Assembly: GCF_020524325.1 (NCBI RefSeq)
Contig: NZ_JAIVKY010000002.1
Span: forward strand, 310,001-374,000
Length of the DNA stretch: 64,000 bases
Direction: 5' to 3'
Source: Sutcliffiella horikoshii
Lineage (GTDB): Bacteria > Bacillota > Bacilli > Bacillales > Bacillaceae_I
Shown: positions 18,034 through 27,803 of the stretch, in pieces
Numbering within the stretch: position 1 is the stretch's first letter
How the letters are laid out: each line of letters begins with the position of its first letter
The notes under the pieces: model-generated
Told to the model about the DNA's origin: nothing
The model's database searches: none
Seen by the model: only the letters and a program-made list of their open reading frames with translations
Made by a program: the position numbers and the translations under genes

Positions 18034-19185
18034 TTATCTACTATTTCGTGTTAATCTTTTTACTACTTTGGCTGTTTGTTTGGCTGCGTGTGTGATGTCT
18101 TCGGTTGTGTTTCCGAGTCCGAAGCTGAATCGGATCGAGGAAGCAATTTTGTCTGAGTCTTTTCCGAACATGGCAACAAGAACATGGGACGGGTCGATGG
18201 AGCCTGCTGTGCATGCAGATCCACTCGACACCGCGATACCTGCCAAGTCCATGTTAACCAATAAGGACTCTACATTTGTTCCTGGAAAATAAACATTCAG
18301 TACATGCGGCAATGTTTTTTCTGAACCGCTGTTAATCTGAAACGAGACATCTTCTTCGTGCCAAACTTGAAGCATCATTTCTTTAAAACTTTGATACAAT
18401 GCCACTTTTTCTTTTGCTTGCTCCATGCTTAATTCGATCGCTGTTTTCAAGCCGACGATTCCAGCGACATTTTCCGTACCTGCACGACGTTTCCGTTCTT
18501 GTTCGCCGCCATAAGTTAAGGTAGAGAAGGTTGCTCCAGCTTTTGCATATAAAAAACCGACTCCTTTAGGACCATTGATTTTATGGGAAGACATAGAAAG
18601 AAAATCAATGCCTTGTTCCTCCACATTGATTGGAAGAAGTCCGAAAGCTTGTACAGCATCTGTATGAAAATAAGCTTGATGTTCTTTTACGATTTCTCCT
18701 ATTTCCTTGATAGGCTGAACCGTTCCTACCTCATTATTTCCATACATGATGGTGACAAGAATGGTCTGCTCGGTAAGTGCACCCTTTAGATCGTGTAGAT
18801 TAATCTGACCTTGTTCATCCACAGGCAAATAGGTTACTTCAAAGCCTTCTTTTTCAAGTTGTTCACATGTATGAAGGACTGCATGGTGCTCAATTTTCGT
18901 TGTAATGATATGATTTCCACGTGATTTGTTGGCGCGAGCGACCCCGATGATGGCCAAATTGTCCGCTTCTGTCCCGCCGCTTGTAAAAATAATTTCTGTT
19001 TCTTTCGCACCAATGGAAGTGGCTGCTACGTGCCTTGCCTCATCCACGAGGTGCCGTGTTTTTCTTCCAAATCCATGAATACTGGAAGGGTTGCCGAAAT
19101 CCTCCCTCATTACAGGAAGCATACTATCGAGGACAGCTGGATGCATGGGTGCGGTTGCTGCATGGTCTAAATATATCTGTTTCAA
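18034..19185 (-). CDS. iscS: Cysteine desulfurase paired with MnmA (YrvO/IscS type)
   Basis: PLP enzyme of 383 residues that takes sulfur from cysteine as a protein persulfide and delivers it to MnmA. PLP-binding Lys202 is in SSHKINGPKG and the active-site Cys325 in SSGSACTAGS. Other family marks are YLDHAATAPM at the N-terminus and TSGGTEADNLA. The start is TTG behind AAAGGAGG. Position between cymR and mnmA matches B. subtilis yrvO. A second, divergent desulfurase occurs at the nad locus. Confidence 0.93.
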   Translation of the reverse strand: MKQIYLDHAATAPMHPAVLDSMLPVMREDFGNPSSIHGFGRKTRHLVDEARHVAATSIGAKETEIIFTSGGTEADNLAIIGVARANKSRGNHIITTKIEHHAVLHTCEQLEKEGFEVTYLPVDEQGQINLHDLKGALTEQTILVTIMYGNNEVGTVQPIKEIGEIVKEHQAYFHTDAVQAFGLLPINVEEQGIDFLSMSSHKINGPKGVGFLYAKAGATFSTLTYGGEQERKRRAGTENVAGIVGLKTAIELSMEQAKEKVALYQSFKEMMLQVWHEEDVSFQINSGSEKTLPHVLNVYFPGTNVESLLVNMDLAGIAVSSGSACTAGSIDPSHVLVAMFGKDSDKIASSIRFSFGLGNTTEDITHAAKQTAKVVKRLTRNSR

Positions 19186-19231
19186 TGAGGACGCCTCCTT
19201 TCCTACTAGTTAATGTTCCCTTTTGCTCTGC

Positions 19232-19648
19232 TTAGATGTAGAACATATATGCTTCTTGATCTCCGCCTTCATAATTTGCCAAATCATCAAGAGTTGTACT
19301 ATCCAAGACGTCTTTTACCGCATCACGGATTCTGATCCACAGCTCTCGTTTCGCTGGTTCTTCATCGTCAATCACTTCAACCGGGCTGATTGGTCCTTCT
19401 AGTACACGAATGATATCTCCAGCCGTAATTTTCGCTGGTTCGTCTGCTAAAATATAACCACCATATGCGCCTCTTATACTTTTTACGAGCCCTGCATTAC
19501 GAAGGGGAGCAATTAATTGCTCTAAATAATGTTCTGAAAGGTCATGCGTTTGCGCAATCGTTTTTAATGATAGAGGACCTTCCCCCACATTTTTTGCTAG
19601 TTCAATCATGATGGTCAAACCGTATCGTCCTTTAGTTGAAATTTTCAT
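19232..19648 (-). CDS. cymR: Rrf2-family cysteine metabolism repressor CymR
   Basis: 138-residue Rrf2-type winged-helix regulator. The N-terminus MKISTKGRYGLTIMIELA and the recognition region LSEHYLEQLIAPLRNAGLV match CymR, which together with O-acetylserine lyase CysK represses cysteine and methionine uptake genes. No Cys triad for an Fe-S cluster is visible, which separates it from IscR. It precedes iscS and mnmA as in B. subtilis. The ATG follows GAGGTGTTCGGAG. Confidence 0.92.
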   Translation of the reverse strand: MKISTKGRYGLTIMIELAKNVGEGPLSLKTIAQTHDLSEHYLEQLIAPLRNAGLVKSIRGAYGGYILADEPAKITAGDIIRVLEGPISPVEVIDDEEPAKRELWIRIRDAVKDVLDSTTLDDLANYEGGDQEAYMFYI

Positions 19649-19680
19649 CTCCGAACACCTCTACTCTTTCTATTCTGTTT

Positions 19681-20355
19681 CTATATTTGAAAGGTTACCT
19701 TGTTATCTTTTTTATGTTGAATTTTATCAAGTAATGAGTCCGTTGCCTTTTGACAGGCAGGCAGCGTCAGACCTACGATGCTGCCGATGGTTAGACTGAA
19801 TAGTATGGTACCGATAAAGACAGGGCCACCTAAAAGCCAACCTAAACATAATACTACTAATTCCATTCCTAATCTAATATATTGCACTTTCCATCCTGTC
19901 ACTTCCGTCAGAGCAATCATCAGGCTATCCCTTGGTCCTGCACCACAACGTGAGGAAATGTAGACGCCTATTCCGATTCCAATGACCATTACCCCGGATA
20001 GGAGCATGGTCAGTTTTCCTATAAAGTTATCAGGCGTGTTCAACTGTGGAATCATCATATACAAATCAATGAAAATTCCAACCATCAGCATATTCAAAAA
20101 AGCTCCTAAAGGAGGCAGCTTTTTCGTAATCATGGTAGAGATCATCAAAATAAAAAAGCCCACAATGATGGACCAAGTACCAATCGTAAGTCCGATTTGG
20201 TAAAAAAGTCCGATATGAAAGACATCCCATGGCGCACTGCCCAAGTCAGCACGTATCATTAAGACAATTCCAAAGGCCATAATTAATAGCCCAATGAAAT
20301 AGATGGCCCATTTTGCCAAAAACAACCTTCTGCCTATACTCCGCTCTCCTTGCAT
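19681..20355 (-). CDS. YczE/YitT-type integral membrane protein
   Basis: 224-residue membrane protein with about five hydrophobic segments. Features shared with the YczE/YyaS/YitT group are GIVLMIRADLGSAPWDVFHI early on and VYISSRCGAGPRDSLMIAL in the middle. B. subtilis YczE affects surfactin and other secondary metabolites by an unknown mechanism, so the family name does not define a function here. It lies just upstream of cymR in the same direction and divergent from rarA. Confidence 0.8.
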   Translation of the reverse strand: MQGERSIGRRLFLAKWAIYFIGLLIMAFGIVLMIRADLGSAPWDVFHIGLFYQIGLTIGTWSIIVGFFILMISTMITKKLPPLGAFLNMLMVGIFIDLYMMIPQLNTPDNFIGKLTMLLSGVMVIGIGIGVYISSRCGAGPRDSLMIALTEVTGWKVQYIRLGMELVVLCLGWLLGGPVFIGTILFSLTIGSIVGLTLPACQKATDSLLDKIQHKKDNKVTFQI

Positions 20356-20527
20356 GCAGCCTCTACCCTTCTGTCTTTACTCTTTTCTGTCTCAAGTTAA
20401 AATCTATCCTATTATAGCATAATTTCAAAGGTTTTACATTTTGTCTGTTTTGTTTTAATGCATGATAACAATTGTGGTACAGTGGGTATGGGACACTAGA
20501 TGTCATTGTATGCAGGAAGGTGTTTAA

Positions 20528-21799
20528 ATGAACAATAAACCACTGGCCTTTCGGATGAGGCCTCGGACGATAGATGAAATGGTAGGACAGGAGCATCTTG
20601 TAGGAGAAGGCAAAATCATTCAGAGAATGGTAAAGGCAAAACATCTCTCCTCTATGATTCTCTACGGTCCGCCTGGTATAGGAAAAACGTCCATCGCCAC
20701 TGCCATTGCCGGCAGTACTCAATATGCATTCCGGACATTGAATGCGGTAGTACACAATAAAAAAGATATGGAAATTGTAGCGGAAGAAGCGAAGATGTCA
20801 GGCAAGGTCATTCTTATTTTGGATGAAGTACACCGACTTGATAAGGCAAAACAAGACTTTCTGTTGCCACACCTTGAAAATGGTCGAATTGTTCTGATTG
20901 GGGCTACCACAAGCAACCCTTATCATGCGATCAACCCTGCCATTCGAAGCAGATGCCAAATTTTCGAGCTTCATCCATTGTCTGTAGCGGAAATCAAACA
21001 TGTCATCATGCAAGCATTGGGAGATACGGAACGAGGTTTAGGAGATTACCAAGTTGTTCTTGATGAAGAAGCTTTGGAGCATTTTGCAAACGGATGCGGC
21101 GGCGATGTTCGTTCTGCGTTAAATGCACTAGAATTAGCGGTACTTTCCACCACCCCAAATGATGATGGAAAAATAACGATAGGTGTTGAAACGGCTGAAG
21201 AATGCCTGCAAAAGAAAAGCTTCTATCATGACAAGGACGGTGATGGTCATTATGACGTACTGTCCGCGTTCCAAAAATCCATTCGCGGCAGTGACGTGGA
21301 TGCAGCACTTCATTATTTGGGACGGTTGATTGAAGCCGGCGACCTTGTAAGCATTGGAAGGCGCCTGCTTGTTATCGCCTATGAAGATATCAGCCTGGCA
21401 AATCCTCAAGCCGGTGCACGCACATTGTCTGCCATTGAAGCCGCTGAGAGACTTGGTTTTCCTGAGGCGAGAATTCCGCTTGCCAATGCAGTCATTGAAT
21501 TATGCCTGTCCCCTAAATCCAATTCCGCCTATAAAGCATTGGATGAGGCATTGGCCGATATCAGAAAAGGACTGGTCGGCGAAGTACCTGCCCACTTGAA
21601 GGACGCACATTATAAAGGTGCCTCCGCACTTGGCCGAGGAATTGAATACAAATATCCGCATGACTACCCGAGCGGGTGGGTAGCTCAACAATATTTGCCA
21701 GACAAGCTAAAACATAAATCCTATTACAAGCCCAAAGATACAAGCAAATTCGAAACAGCCCTTGGGCAAATATATGAGAAAACAAAGAAGAAAAGATAA
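20528..21799 (+). CDS. rarA: Replication-associated recombination protein RarA (MgsA/WRNIP1)
   Basis: 423-residue AAA+ ATPase that acts at stalled replication forks. Walker A is GPPGIGKT at 47-54, Walker B ILILDEVH at 96-102, sensor ATTSNPYHAINPAIRSRC, followed by the family's tetramerisation region with KSNSAYKALDEALADI and YKYPHDYPSGWV. The ATG follows GGAAGGTGTTTAA. It is divergent from the YczE-like gene. B. subtilis YrvN is the likely orthologue. Confidence 0.95.
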   Translation: MNNKPLAFRMRPRTIDEMVGQEHLVGEGKIIQRMVKAKHLSSMILYGPPGIGKTSIATAIAGSTQYAFRTLNAVVHNKKDMEIVAEEAKMSGKVILILDEVHRLDKAKQDFLLPHLENGRIVLIGATTSNPYHAINPAIRSRCQIFELHPLSVAEIKHVIMQALGDTERGLGDYQVVLDEEALEHFANGCGGDVRSALNALELAVLSTTPNDDGKITIGVETAEECLQKKSFYHDKDGDGHYDVLSAFQKSIRGSDVDAALHYLGRLIEAGDLVSIGRRLLVIAYEDISLANPQAGARTLSAIEAAERLGFPEARIPLANAVIELCLSPKSNSAYKALDEALADIRKGLVGEVPAHLKDAHYKGASALGRGIEYKYPHDYPSGWVAQQYLPDKLKHKSYYKPKDTSKFETALGQIYEKTKKKR

Positions 21800-21825
21800 G
21801 GGGACTCTGCTTCCCCTTATTTTTT
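21796..21825 (+). terminator. Intrinsic terminator of rarA
   Basis: Stem ATAAGGGGA / TTCCCCTTAT with a CTCTGC loop and TTTTT tail; the stem begins in the stop codon. Confidence 0.85.
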
Positions 21826-21909
21826 ATGTTAATCTAGTAAACTTTCGTATATTTTTCTCCTTTTCTGGAAAAGATGGTAAAAAACGACCGTTTTAAGGAG
21901 TGGATTTGG

Positions 21910-22617
21910 ATGAAAGTAAGACAAGATGCATGGTCTCATGAAGATGATCTATTACTTGCAGAGACTGTTTTACGATACATAAGAGATGGTGGCACACAAC
22001 TTGCCGCCTTTGAAGAAGTCGGGGATGCGTTAAACCGCACATCAGCCGCATGTGGATTCAGGTGGAATGCCGAAGTAAGGAAAAAGTATGAACCTGCCGT
22101 TGCCATAGCAAAGAAGCAACGAAAAGAGAAAAAACGAGCGCAAGATAAGATAGCAAAAATGCAACAAAAAAGCGAGTCAGCTCCAGCCAAAAAAGCTACC
22201 AATCAACCATTGGAGATGGAATGGCTACCTGCACCAAAAGTAGATTCTGTGGAAAAAGTCAGCCTGCCATTTGAATATGATATGGAAGATGAAGAGTATG
22301 CACCGCTTCCAGTGCGAAATGCAACAGCGACTTTTTCAGCTGCATCGGCTGCGGCTTCCATTACCCTTGACGACTGCATTACCTTTTTACAAAACTTTCA
22401 ACAAAACCAGAATTCCGATTATCGCTTGCAGTTGGAAAGTGAAAGATTACAAAAGGAAAACCAGTTGCTAAAACAGAAAAACCAATCACTTGAAAAGCAG
22501 CTTAAGAATTTAGAAGAACAACAAGTTGCGATAAATGAAGACTATGAAATGCTCGTCCAAATCATGGATCGTGCAAGAAGATTGACCGGTAACAGCATGC
22601 AGGATGAAGTAATGTGA
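21910..22617 (+). CDS. RsfA-family prespore transcription factor
   Basis: About 235 residues. The N-terminal MKVRQDAWSHEDDLLLAETV region is a Myb/SANT-like helix set shared by RsfA and YlbO, forespore regulators that modulate sigma-F dependent genes in B. subtilis. A Lys-rich linker follows, then a C-terminal coiled coil (roughly residues 175-225: LQLESERLQKENQLLKQKNQ). An upstream in-frame ATG is possible, but AAGGAG lies before MKVRQD. The gene is monocistronic, closed by a strong hairpin. Confidence 0.82.
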   Translation: MKVRQDAWSHEDDLLLAETVLRYIRDGGTQLAAFEEVGDALNRTSAACGFRWNAEVRKKYEPAVAIAKKQRKEKKRAQDKIAKMQQKSESAPAKKATNQPLEMEWLPAPKVDSVEKVSLPFEYDMEDEEYAPLPVRNATATFSAASAAASITLDDCITFLQNFQQNQNSDYRLQLESERLQKENQLLKQKNQSLEKQLKNLEEQQVAINEDYEMLVQIMDRARRLTGNSMQDEVM

Positions 22618-22622
22618 AATAA

Positions 22623-22662
22623 AAGAGAAAGCCTCGTCATGAGTTGACGAGGCCTTCTCTTT
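22623..22662. terminator. Bidirectional terminator between rsfA-like gene and tcdA
   Basis: Long stem around GCCTCGTCA / TGACGAGGC with GAGAA/TTCTC flanks and A/T runs on both sides. Confidence 0.88.
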
Positions 22663-22667
22663 ATTAA

Positions 22668-23435
22668 TTATTGCTTTCCACCGACACGTTGAATTTTAAC
22701 ATCTTTCAAAATATCATTAATGACATAGCCACCTAGGATAAGTCCCGCTACAGACGGTACAAATGCATTGGAGGAAGGCGGCATTTTTGCTTTACGAATT
22801 TCTGCATTATCATTTCCGACCGTTTTACGAACATCTTCACGAATGACAATTGGGCTCTCATCAGAGAATACCACTTTAATGCCACGGTGAATCCCTTCTT
22901 TACGAAGTCGAGTTCGGATGACTTTTGCGATAGGATCTGTGTGCGTTTTGGAGATGTCCGCCATTTTGAAACGCGTTGGATCCATCTTGTTTGCCGCTCC
23001 CATACTGGAAACCATCGGAATCTTGCGCTTTAGACACTCTTTCATTAAATGAATTTTATAAGAAATTGTATCAGAAGCATCGATGACATAGTCCAAGCCA
23101 TAGCTGAAGAACTCTTCATACGTTTCTTCCGTGTAGAACATTTTCAGTGCAATTACTTCGCAGTCAGGATTGATGTCCTGGATACGTGCTTTCATTAGAT
23201 CGGCTTTTGGTTGACCCACTGTGGACATAAGTGCATGAATTTGACGGTTAACATTTGTAATATCCACATCATCTTTATCCACTAGAATAAGGCGTCCGAC
23301 GCCGGAACGTGCTAATGCTTCTGCCGAGAAAGAACCTACTCCGCCTATTCCTAATACTGCAACCGTGCTATTTTTAAGGGTTTCTAGACCTTCTTTACCT
23401 ATTGCCAATTCGTTTCGTGAAAATTGGTGTAACAC
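22668..23435 (-). CDS. tcdA: tRNA threonylcarbamoyladenosine dehydratase TcdA
   Basis: 255-residue E1-like adenylating enzyme that cyclises t6A37 to ct6A in ANN-reading tRNAs. The nucleotide-binding GIGGVGSFSAEALARSG starts at residue 29 and DKDDVDITNVNRQ follows, both characteristic of the MoeB/ThiF fold. The start is GTG, with GGAG about 10 bases upstream. B. subtilis YrvM, next to the 6S-1 RNA gene and aspS, is the likely counterpart and the same neighbours are present. Confidence 0.92.
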   Translation of the reverse strand: MLHQFSRNELAIGKEGLETLKNSTVAVLGIGGVGSFSAEALARSGVGRLILVDKDDVDITNVNRQIHALMSTVGQPKADLMKARIQDINPDCEVIALKMFYTEETYEEFFSYGLDYVIDASDTISYKIHLMKECLKRKIPMVSSMGAANKMDPTRFKMADISKTHTDPIAKVIRTRLRKEGIHRGIKVVFSDESPIVIREDVRKTVGNDNAEIRKAKMPPSSNAFVPSVAGLILGGYVINDILKDVKIQRVGGKQ

Positions 23436-23635
23436 TGCATATCAACTCCATTTATCGCTTGTTTCATTTTTAATGTCTTTTAAAGATTGTACCCGAAATC
23501 GAATATAACATACTTTGGGTGAAAAGCAAGTAGTCGGATAGGAATTTTTCTTTTTTACGAATTGGGTTTCAATACCTTATAATGAAGGGAATAGTAACTG
23601 AATATTATTTTTTTATTGAAAGCGGGGAGTTTGTA

Positions 23636-24091
23636 TTGAAAAATCTATTAAAGGCCTTATCTTACTTCTTAGTTATTGGCAGTGGTTTAGTAACAATCTT
23701 TCGCTTGAACAAAACGAATAAACAGTTAATGGCACGGGAAACAACGTCATTTCAGGTGAAACAGACGCTTGAAGCGATTGCTGCGACGTTGGAGAAGACA
23801 CAAGAGTCCGCGCATTCTACCCCAGCAGAAAGTAAGCAACAAACTTTGGAGCTTGCAGAAGATAGGAGTTCGGAAGTGATGACTTCGGATATTGAAGTTG
23901 AGGAGAACGATCAAGAAGTTGCTGAGGAACAACAAGAAAATCCCCCTTTGATAAAAGCGAACAAGAATGCGCGTGGCGAGTATATTTATCACGTTCCGGG
24001 CGGCGTTTTCTATAACCGGACGACCCCAGTGGAATGGTTTCATACAGAAGAAGAGGCGCAGGCTAAAGGGTATCGGAAGTCTGCGAGGTAA
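23636..24091 (+). CDS. Membrane-anchored protein with a C-terminal sunset domain
   Basis: About 152 residues. A single hydrophobic segment near the N-terminus (LLKALSYFLVIGSGLVTIF) should anchor it, then comes a Glu-rich low-complexity linker and a compact C-terminal module, GEYIYHVPGGVFYNRTTPVE ... EEAQAKGYRKSAR, which is the short sunset domain found at the ends of cell-surface and nuclease proteins. The best start is a TTG behind GCGGGGAG rather than the ATG 18 codons upstream. Its partner and function are unknown. Confidence 0.75.
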   Translation: MKNLLKALSYFLVIGSGLVTIFRLNKTNKQLMARETTSFQVKQTLEAIAATLEKTQESAHSTPAESKQQTLELAEDRSSEVMTSDIEVEENDQEVAEEQQENPPLIKANKNARGEYIYHVPGGVFYNRTTPVEWFHTEEEAQAKGYRKSAR

Positions 24092-24104
24092 TGATTGTTT
24101 ATGG

Positions 24105-24137
24105 GACAACCTTCATATTGAGTGAGGGTTGTTTTTT
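24105..24137 (+). terminator. Terminator of the sunset-domain gene
   Basis: Stem ACAACCTTCA / TGAGGGTTGT followed by seven Ts. Confidence 0.85.
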
Positions 24138-24157
24138 TGTGTATTGGAAGGCGGGGT

Positions 24158-24416
24158 ATGAGGACAATGTTTGGGGGATATTGGCTGCTACGGGAGTCAT
24201 ACACCTCCTATGAGGACAATGTTCGCGTGATTTGGCTACTCCGGGAGTCATACATCTCCTATAAAGACAATGTTCGCGTGATTTTGGCTACTCCGGGAGT
24301 CATACGCCTTCTATGAGGACAATGTTCGCCGGATTTTGGCTGCTACGGGAGTCATACGCCTTCTATGAGGACAATGTTCACGTGATTTAAGCAACTCGGG
24401 GAGACATAGCCATCTT
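24158..24416. repeat. Tandem array A, 52-bp unit, five copies
   Basis: Units begin ATGAGGACAATGTTCGC at 24158, 24210, 24261, 24313 and 24365 (spacing 52, 51, 52, 52). Because 52 is not a multiple of three and frames break, it is not coding. Each unit has a small palindrome around ACTCCGGGAGT and another pairing GTCATA with TATGAG. It fills the whole gap between the sunset-domain gene and the 6S RNA terminator. Confidence 0.92.
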
Positions 24417-24420
24417 CCAC

Positions 24421-24469
24421 AAAAAAACCGGCATCCCGCAATAATGCGAAATACCGGTTTTTAATCCGT
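24421..24469 (-). terminator. Terminator of the 6S-1 RNA transcript
   Basis: Minus-strand AAAAACCGGTAT... pairs with ...TGCCGGTTTTTTT around TTCGCA/TGCGGGA; a T-run follows the stem. Confidence 0.85.
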
Positions 24470-24674
24470 ATGTAGGCAAGTCCCAATCGTGCCGTCGTCG
24501 ATGCCTTCGTTTTGATCCCCGCTCACAGCAGGTGGGTGCTCTGTTTCATGCATGTAGTAAGTCCTCACGAGGAAGGCATGTACGCAGCAACGAAAACTCT
24601 GAGCTCCCGTATAATCTATTGTTCGGTCAAAACAATAGGTTATACGACGAACACATCAGGACTTGCGACTTCTT
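24470..24674 (-). ncRNA. ssrSA: 6S-1 RNA (BsrA/SsrSA)
   Basis: Regulatory RNA that mimics an open promoter and binds sigma-A RNA polymerase. The 5' part GCAAGTCCTGATGTGTT is nearly the start of B. subtilis 6S-1, and it pairs with GGGACTTGC at the 3' end to form the closing stem; the long irregular central rod with an unpaired middle is as expected. The gene lies between tcdA and aspS, exactly the B. subtilis location. A near-consensus sigma-A promoter puts the primary 5' end at about 24674; the mature ends are not determined here. The transcript probably runs into the terminator 50 bases further on and is trimmed. Confidence 0.93.
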
Positions 24675-24680
24675 GAAGTA

Positions 24681-24709
24681 ATCTTAACACACAGGAATTC
24701 TATTTTCAA
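24681..24709 (-). promoter_or_regulatory. Sigma-A promoter of the 6S-1 RNA gene
   Basis: Minus strand TTGAAA (24704-24709), a 17-base spacer and TAAGAT (24681-24686), followed 7 bases later by the expected A start. Confidence 0.82.
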
Positions 24710-24730
24710 GCTATCACCGTCTAGCAAAAT

Positions 24731-26506
24731 CTACTCTTTTTTGACAGCTAGCGACAAATGTAACTCATCTAATTGTCCACCTGCAACTGGACTTGGCGCT
24801 TCTGTCAGGATACAGCTTGCGCTTGCCGTTTTAGGAAATGCAATGGTGTCACGAAGATTGGTTCTTCCTGCCAATAGCATAACTAAACGGTCTAATCCAA
24901 GCGCGATTCCACCATGTGGAGGAGTTCCGTATTCAAATGCTTCTAGTAGGAAACCGAATTGCTCCGTTGCCTCTTCTTTACTGAAGCCAAGTACTTCGAA
25001 CATTTTTTCCTGAATGTCGCGTTCATAAATACGTAAAGAACCTCCTCCTAGCTCATAACCGTTTAATACTAAATCGTAAGCTTGAGCACGAACTTCCCCT
25101 GGGTTTGTTTCCAGTAATGGAAGGTCTTCGCGGACAGGCATCGTGAACGGATGGTGAGCAGCAAAGTAGCGGCCCGCTTCTTCATCGTACTCAAGTAATG
25201 GCCAGTCCGTTACCCATAAGAAGTTGAACTTGCTTTCGTCGATTAGACCAAGTTCTTTTCCTAGCTTTAAGCGAAGAGCACCAAGTGCATCTGCAACAAC
25301 AGATTTTTTATCTGCCACGAATAGGATCAAGTCCCCTTCTGCAGCGTCTAGGGATTGAATGAAGCCTTGTTGTTGTTCTTCATTGAAGAATTTTGCGATC
25401 GGTCCTTTTAATCCTTCTGCTTCTACTTTTAACCAAGCTAACCCTTTTGCTCCGTATACAGCAACAAACTCAGTCAAGGCATCGATATCTTTGCGAGAGT
25501 ATTTACTTGCCGCTCCTTTTACATTGATTGCTTTTACTTGACCGCCATTATTTACAGCTGCGCTGAATACTTTGAATCCGCAGTCAGCAACCTGCTCGGA
25601 CAGGTCCACAAGTTCCATTTCAAAACGAGTGTCTGGCTTATCGGAACCGTATCTGTTCATAGCATCTTGATACGTAATACGAGGGAATGTTTCTGGAACA
25701 TCCACACTCTTTGTATTTTTCATGACCATTCTCATCATGTCTTCCATCATGCCGATAATTTCTTCTTGTGATAAGAAAGAAGTCTCAATGTCGACTTGTG
25801 TAAATTCAGGCTGTCTGTCTGCACGAAGGTCTTCGTCACGGAAGCAACGAGCAATCTGATAATAGCGCTCCACACCGGAAACCATCAATAGTTGCTTGAA
25901 GATTTGCGGAGACTGTGGCAACGCGTAAAATTCACCTGGGTGTACACGGCTTGGTACTAGGTAGTCACGTGCACCTTCTGGCGTGCTTTTAGTCAATATA
26001 GGCGTTTCCACTTCCATAAACTGTTGATCGTTCAAAAATTCACGGATGGAACGTGTTACATCATGACGCATTTTCAATGTGTCAAACATTACCGGACGGC
26101 GAAGGTCCAAGTAACGGTATTTTAGACGAATGTCTTCATTTACTTCCGTCTTGCTATCCAATACGAATGGTGGTGTTTTCGCAGCATTCAAGACTTCAAT
26201 TGCCTCTGCCTGCACTTCAATTGCACCTGTTTTCAGGTTAGGGTTTACTGTTGCTTCATCTCGGGCAACCACTTTTCCCTTAATATATAAAACGTACTCG
26301 TTACGTACACTTTCAGCAGTTTTTAAAGCATCTGCGGAAACATCGGGATTGAAAACTATTTGAACAAGTCCTGTACGGTCACGAAGGTCTAAGAAAATAA
26401 GTCCTCCTAGGTCACGGCGCTTTTGCACCCAGCCTTTTAATTCGATTGTTTCTCCGATTGATGATTGTGGGACTTCGCCACAGTTATATGTTCTACCTTG
26501 CATCAT
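24731..26506 (-). CDS. aspS: Aspartyl-tRNA synthetase
   Basis: 591-residue class IIb synthetase with the bacterial layout: an OB-fold anticodon-binding domain at the N-terminus ([20 protein letters not shown]), the catalytic core with motif 2 ([20 protein letters not shown]), the bacterial GAD insertion, and motif 3 ([13 protein letters not shown]). It begins one base after hisS ends, so the two synthetases are translated from one T-box-controlled message, as in other bacilli. Confidence 0.97.
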   Translation of the reverse strand: MMQGRTYNCGEVPQSSIGETIELKGWVQKRRDLGGLIFLDLRDRTGLVQIVFNPDVSADALKTAESVRNEYVLYIKGKVVARDEATVNPNLKTGAIEVQAEAIEVLNAAKTPPFVLDSKTEVNEDIRLKYRYLDLRRPVMFDTLKMRHDVTRSIREFLNDQQFMEVETPILTKSTPEGARDYLVPSRVHPGEFYALPQSPQIFKQLLMVSGVERYYQIARCFRDEDLRADRQPEFTQVDIETSFLSQEEIIGMMEDMMRMVMKNTKSVDVPETFPRITYQDAMNRYGSDKPDTRFEMELVDLSEQVADCGFKVFSAAVNNGGQVKAINVKGAASKYSRKDIDALTEFVAVYGAKGLAWLKVEAEGLKGPIAKFFNEEQQQGFIQSLDAAEGDLILFVADKKSVVADALGALRLKLGKELGLIDESKFNFLWVTDWPLLEYDEEAGRYFAAHHPFTMPVREDLPLLETNPGEVRAQAYDLVLNGYELGGGSLRIYERDIQEKMFEVLGFSKEEATEQFGFLLEAFEYGTPPHGGIALGLDRLVMLLAGRTNLRDTIAFPKTASASCILTEAPSPVAGGQLDELHLSLAVKKE

Positions 26507-27787
26507 TTATCTCTCCCCACTTTTCTTTGCTGTTAAGAATGCGACTGCATCTTCAAATGCAACTTCCTGTTGTTCGCCTGTTTCCATTTCTTTGATGGAG
26601 ACGACGCCTTTTTCTAACTCATCATCTCCAAATACGATGGTATATTTTGCTTGCAGGCGGTCGGCTGCTTTGAATTGTGCTTTTAATTTTTTATCTTGAT
26701 AGTCTTTTTCGGCTACAATTCCTGCTTTTCTTAAATCAAAAAGCAGCTTTACTGCAGTTTCTTTTGCCTTGTCTCCAAGTGCGACCACATAACAATCAAT
26801 GGATTCTTCAAATGGAAACTTCACATTTTCTGCTTCCATTGCAGATATAAGGCGCTCGATGCTTAGTGCAAATCCAATACCAGGTGTTTCTGGTCCACCA
26901 ATCTCTTGAACAAGTCCGTTGTATCGTCCCCCGCCACAAAGAGTCGTGATTGCACCGAAACCTTCTGATGTGCTCATGATCTCAAATGCTGTGTGGTAAT
27001 AGTAATCAAGTCCTCGCACCAAGTTTGGATCGATTTCATATTGAATGCCCAGAGCCGATAGATAAGCTACCACTTTATCAAAATAAGCTTTGGATTCTTC
27101 ATTCAAGTAATCTAGGATAGACGGCGCTGTTGCCATCAATTCGTGGTCGCGGTCTTTCTTACAATCAAGAATTCTGAGAGGATTTTTTTCTAAACGTCCT
27201 TGGCAATCACCGCAGAACTCGTTGATTCTCGGTTGGAAGTGATTGATCAACGCATCTCTGTGTGCTTGACGGCTTTCCTTGTCCCCTAAGCTGTTAATGA
27301 CAACTTTTAAGTTATTGAGGCCTAAGCTTTTATATAATTCCACTGCTAACGCAATTACTTCTGCATCAATGGACGGGTCATTACTTCCTAGTGCTTCAAT
27401 TCCAAATTGAACGAACTGGCGGAAACGCCCTGCCTGTGGACGCTCATATCGGAACATCTGGCCGATATAATAAAGTTTTGTCGGTTGCGTCGGTGAACCG
27501 AACATTTTGTTGTTTATATAAGATCGCGCCACTGCAGCGGTTCCCTCTGGGCGAAGTGTAAGGCTTCTGCCACCTCGATCCTCAAATGTGTAAACCTCTT
27601 TCTGTACCACATCGGTTGTGTCTCCCACACCTCTTAAAAACAACTCCGTGCTCTCGAAAATCGGCGTCCTAATCTCCTTATAATTATATAACTCACAAAT
27701 CTCCTTCGCCTTCGCCTCAATATACTGCCACTTCTCCACCGTACCAGGTAAAATATCCTGCGTACCACGCGGTATCTGAATCGCCAT
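26507..27787 (-). CDS. hisS: Histidyl-tRNA synthetase
   Basis: 426-residue class IIa synthetase. Visible motifs are [13 protein letters not shown] at the N-terminus, motif 2 [16 protein letters not shown], the histidine loops [12 protein letters not shown] and GGGRYNGL, and motif 3 [11 protein letters not shown]. The ATG is preceded by AGAAGGAGGAACCGTAA. It is the first gene of hisS-aspS and lies downstream of a T-box leader with a strong terminator and a second hairpin in the leader. Confidence 0.97.
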   Translation of the reverse strand: MAIQIPRGTQDILPGTVEKWQYIEAKAKEICELYNYKEIRTPIFESTELFLRGVGDTTDVVQKEVYTFEDRGGRSLTLRPEGTAAVARSYINNKMFGSPTQPTKLYYIGQMFRYERPQAGRFRQFVQFGIEALGSNDPSIDAEVIALAVELYKSLGLNNLKVVINSLGDKESRQAHRDALINHFQPRINEFCGDCQGRLEKNPLRILDCKKDRDHELMATAPSILDYLNEESKAYFDKVVAYLSALGIQYEIDPNLVRGLDYYYHTAFEIMSTSEGFGAITTLCGGGRYNGLVQEIGGPETPGIGFALSIERLISAMEAENVKFPFEESIDCYVVALGDKAKETAVKLLFDLRKAGIVAEKDYQDKKLKAQFKAADRLQAKYTIVFGDDELEKGVVSIKEMETGEQQEVAFEDAVAFLTAKKSGER

Positions 27788-27803
27788 TTACGGTTCCTCC
27801 TTC

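Noticed and set aside
24122-24316. 64-residue ORF through array A
   Set aside because: The repeats are not a multiple of three and the protein is just the array read in drifting frames.
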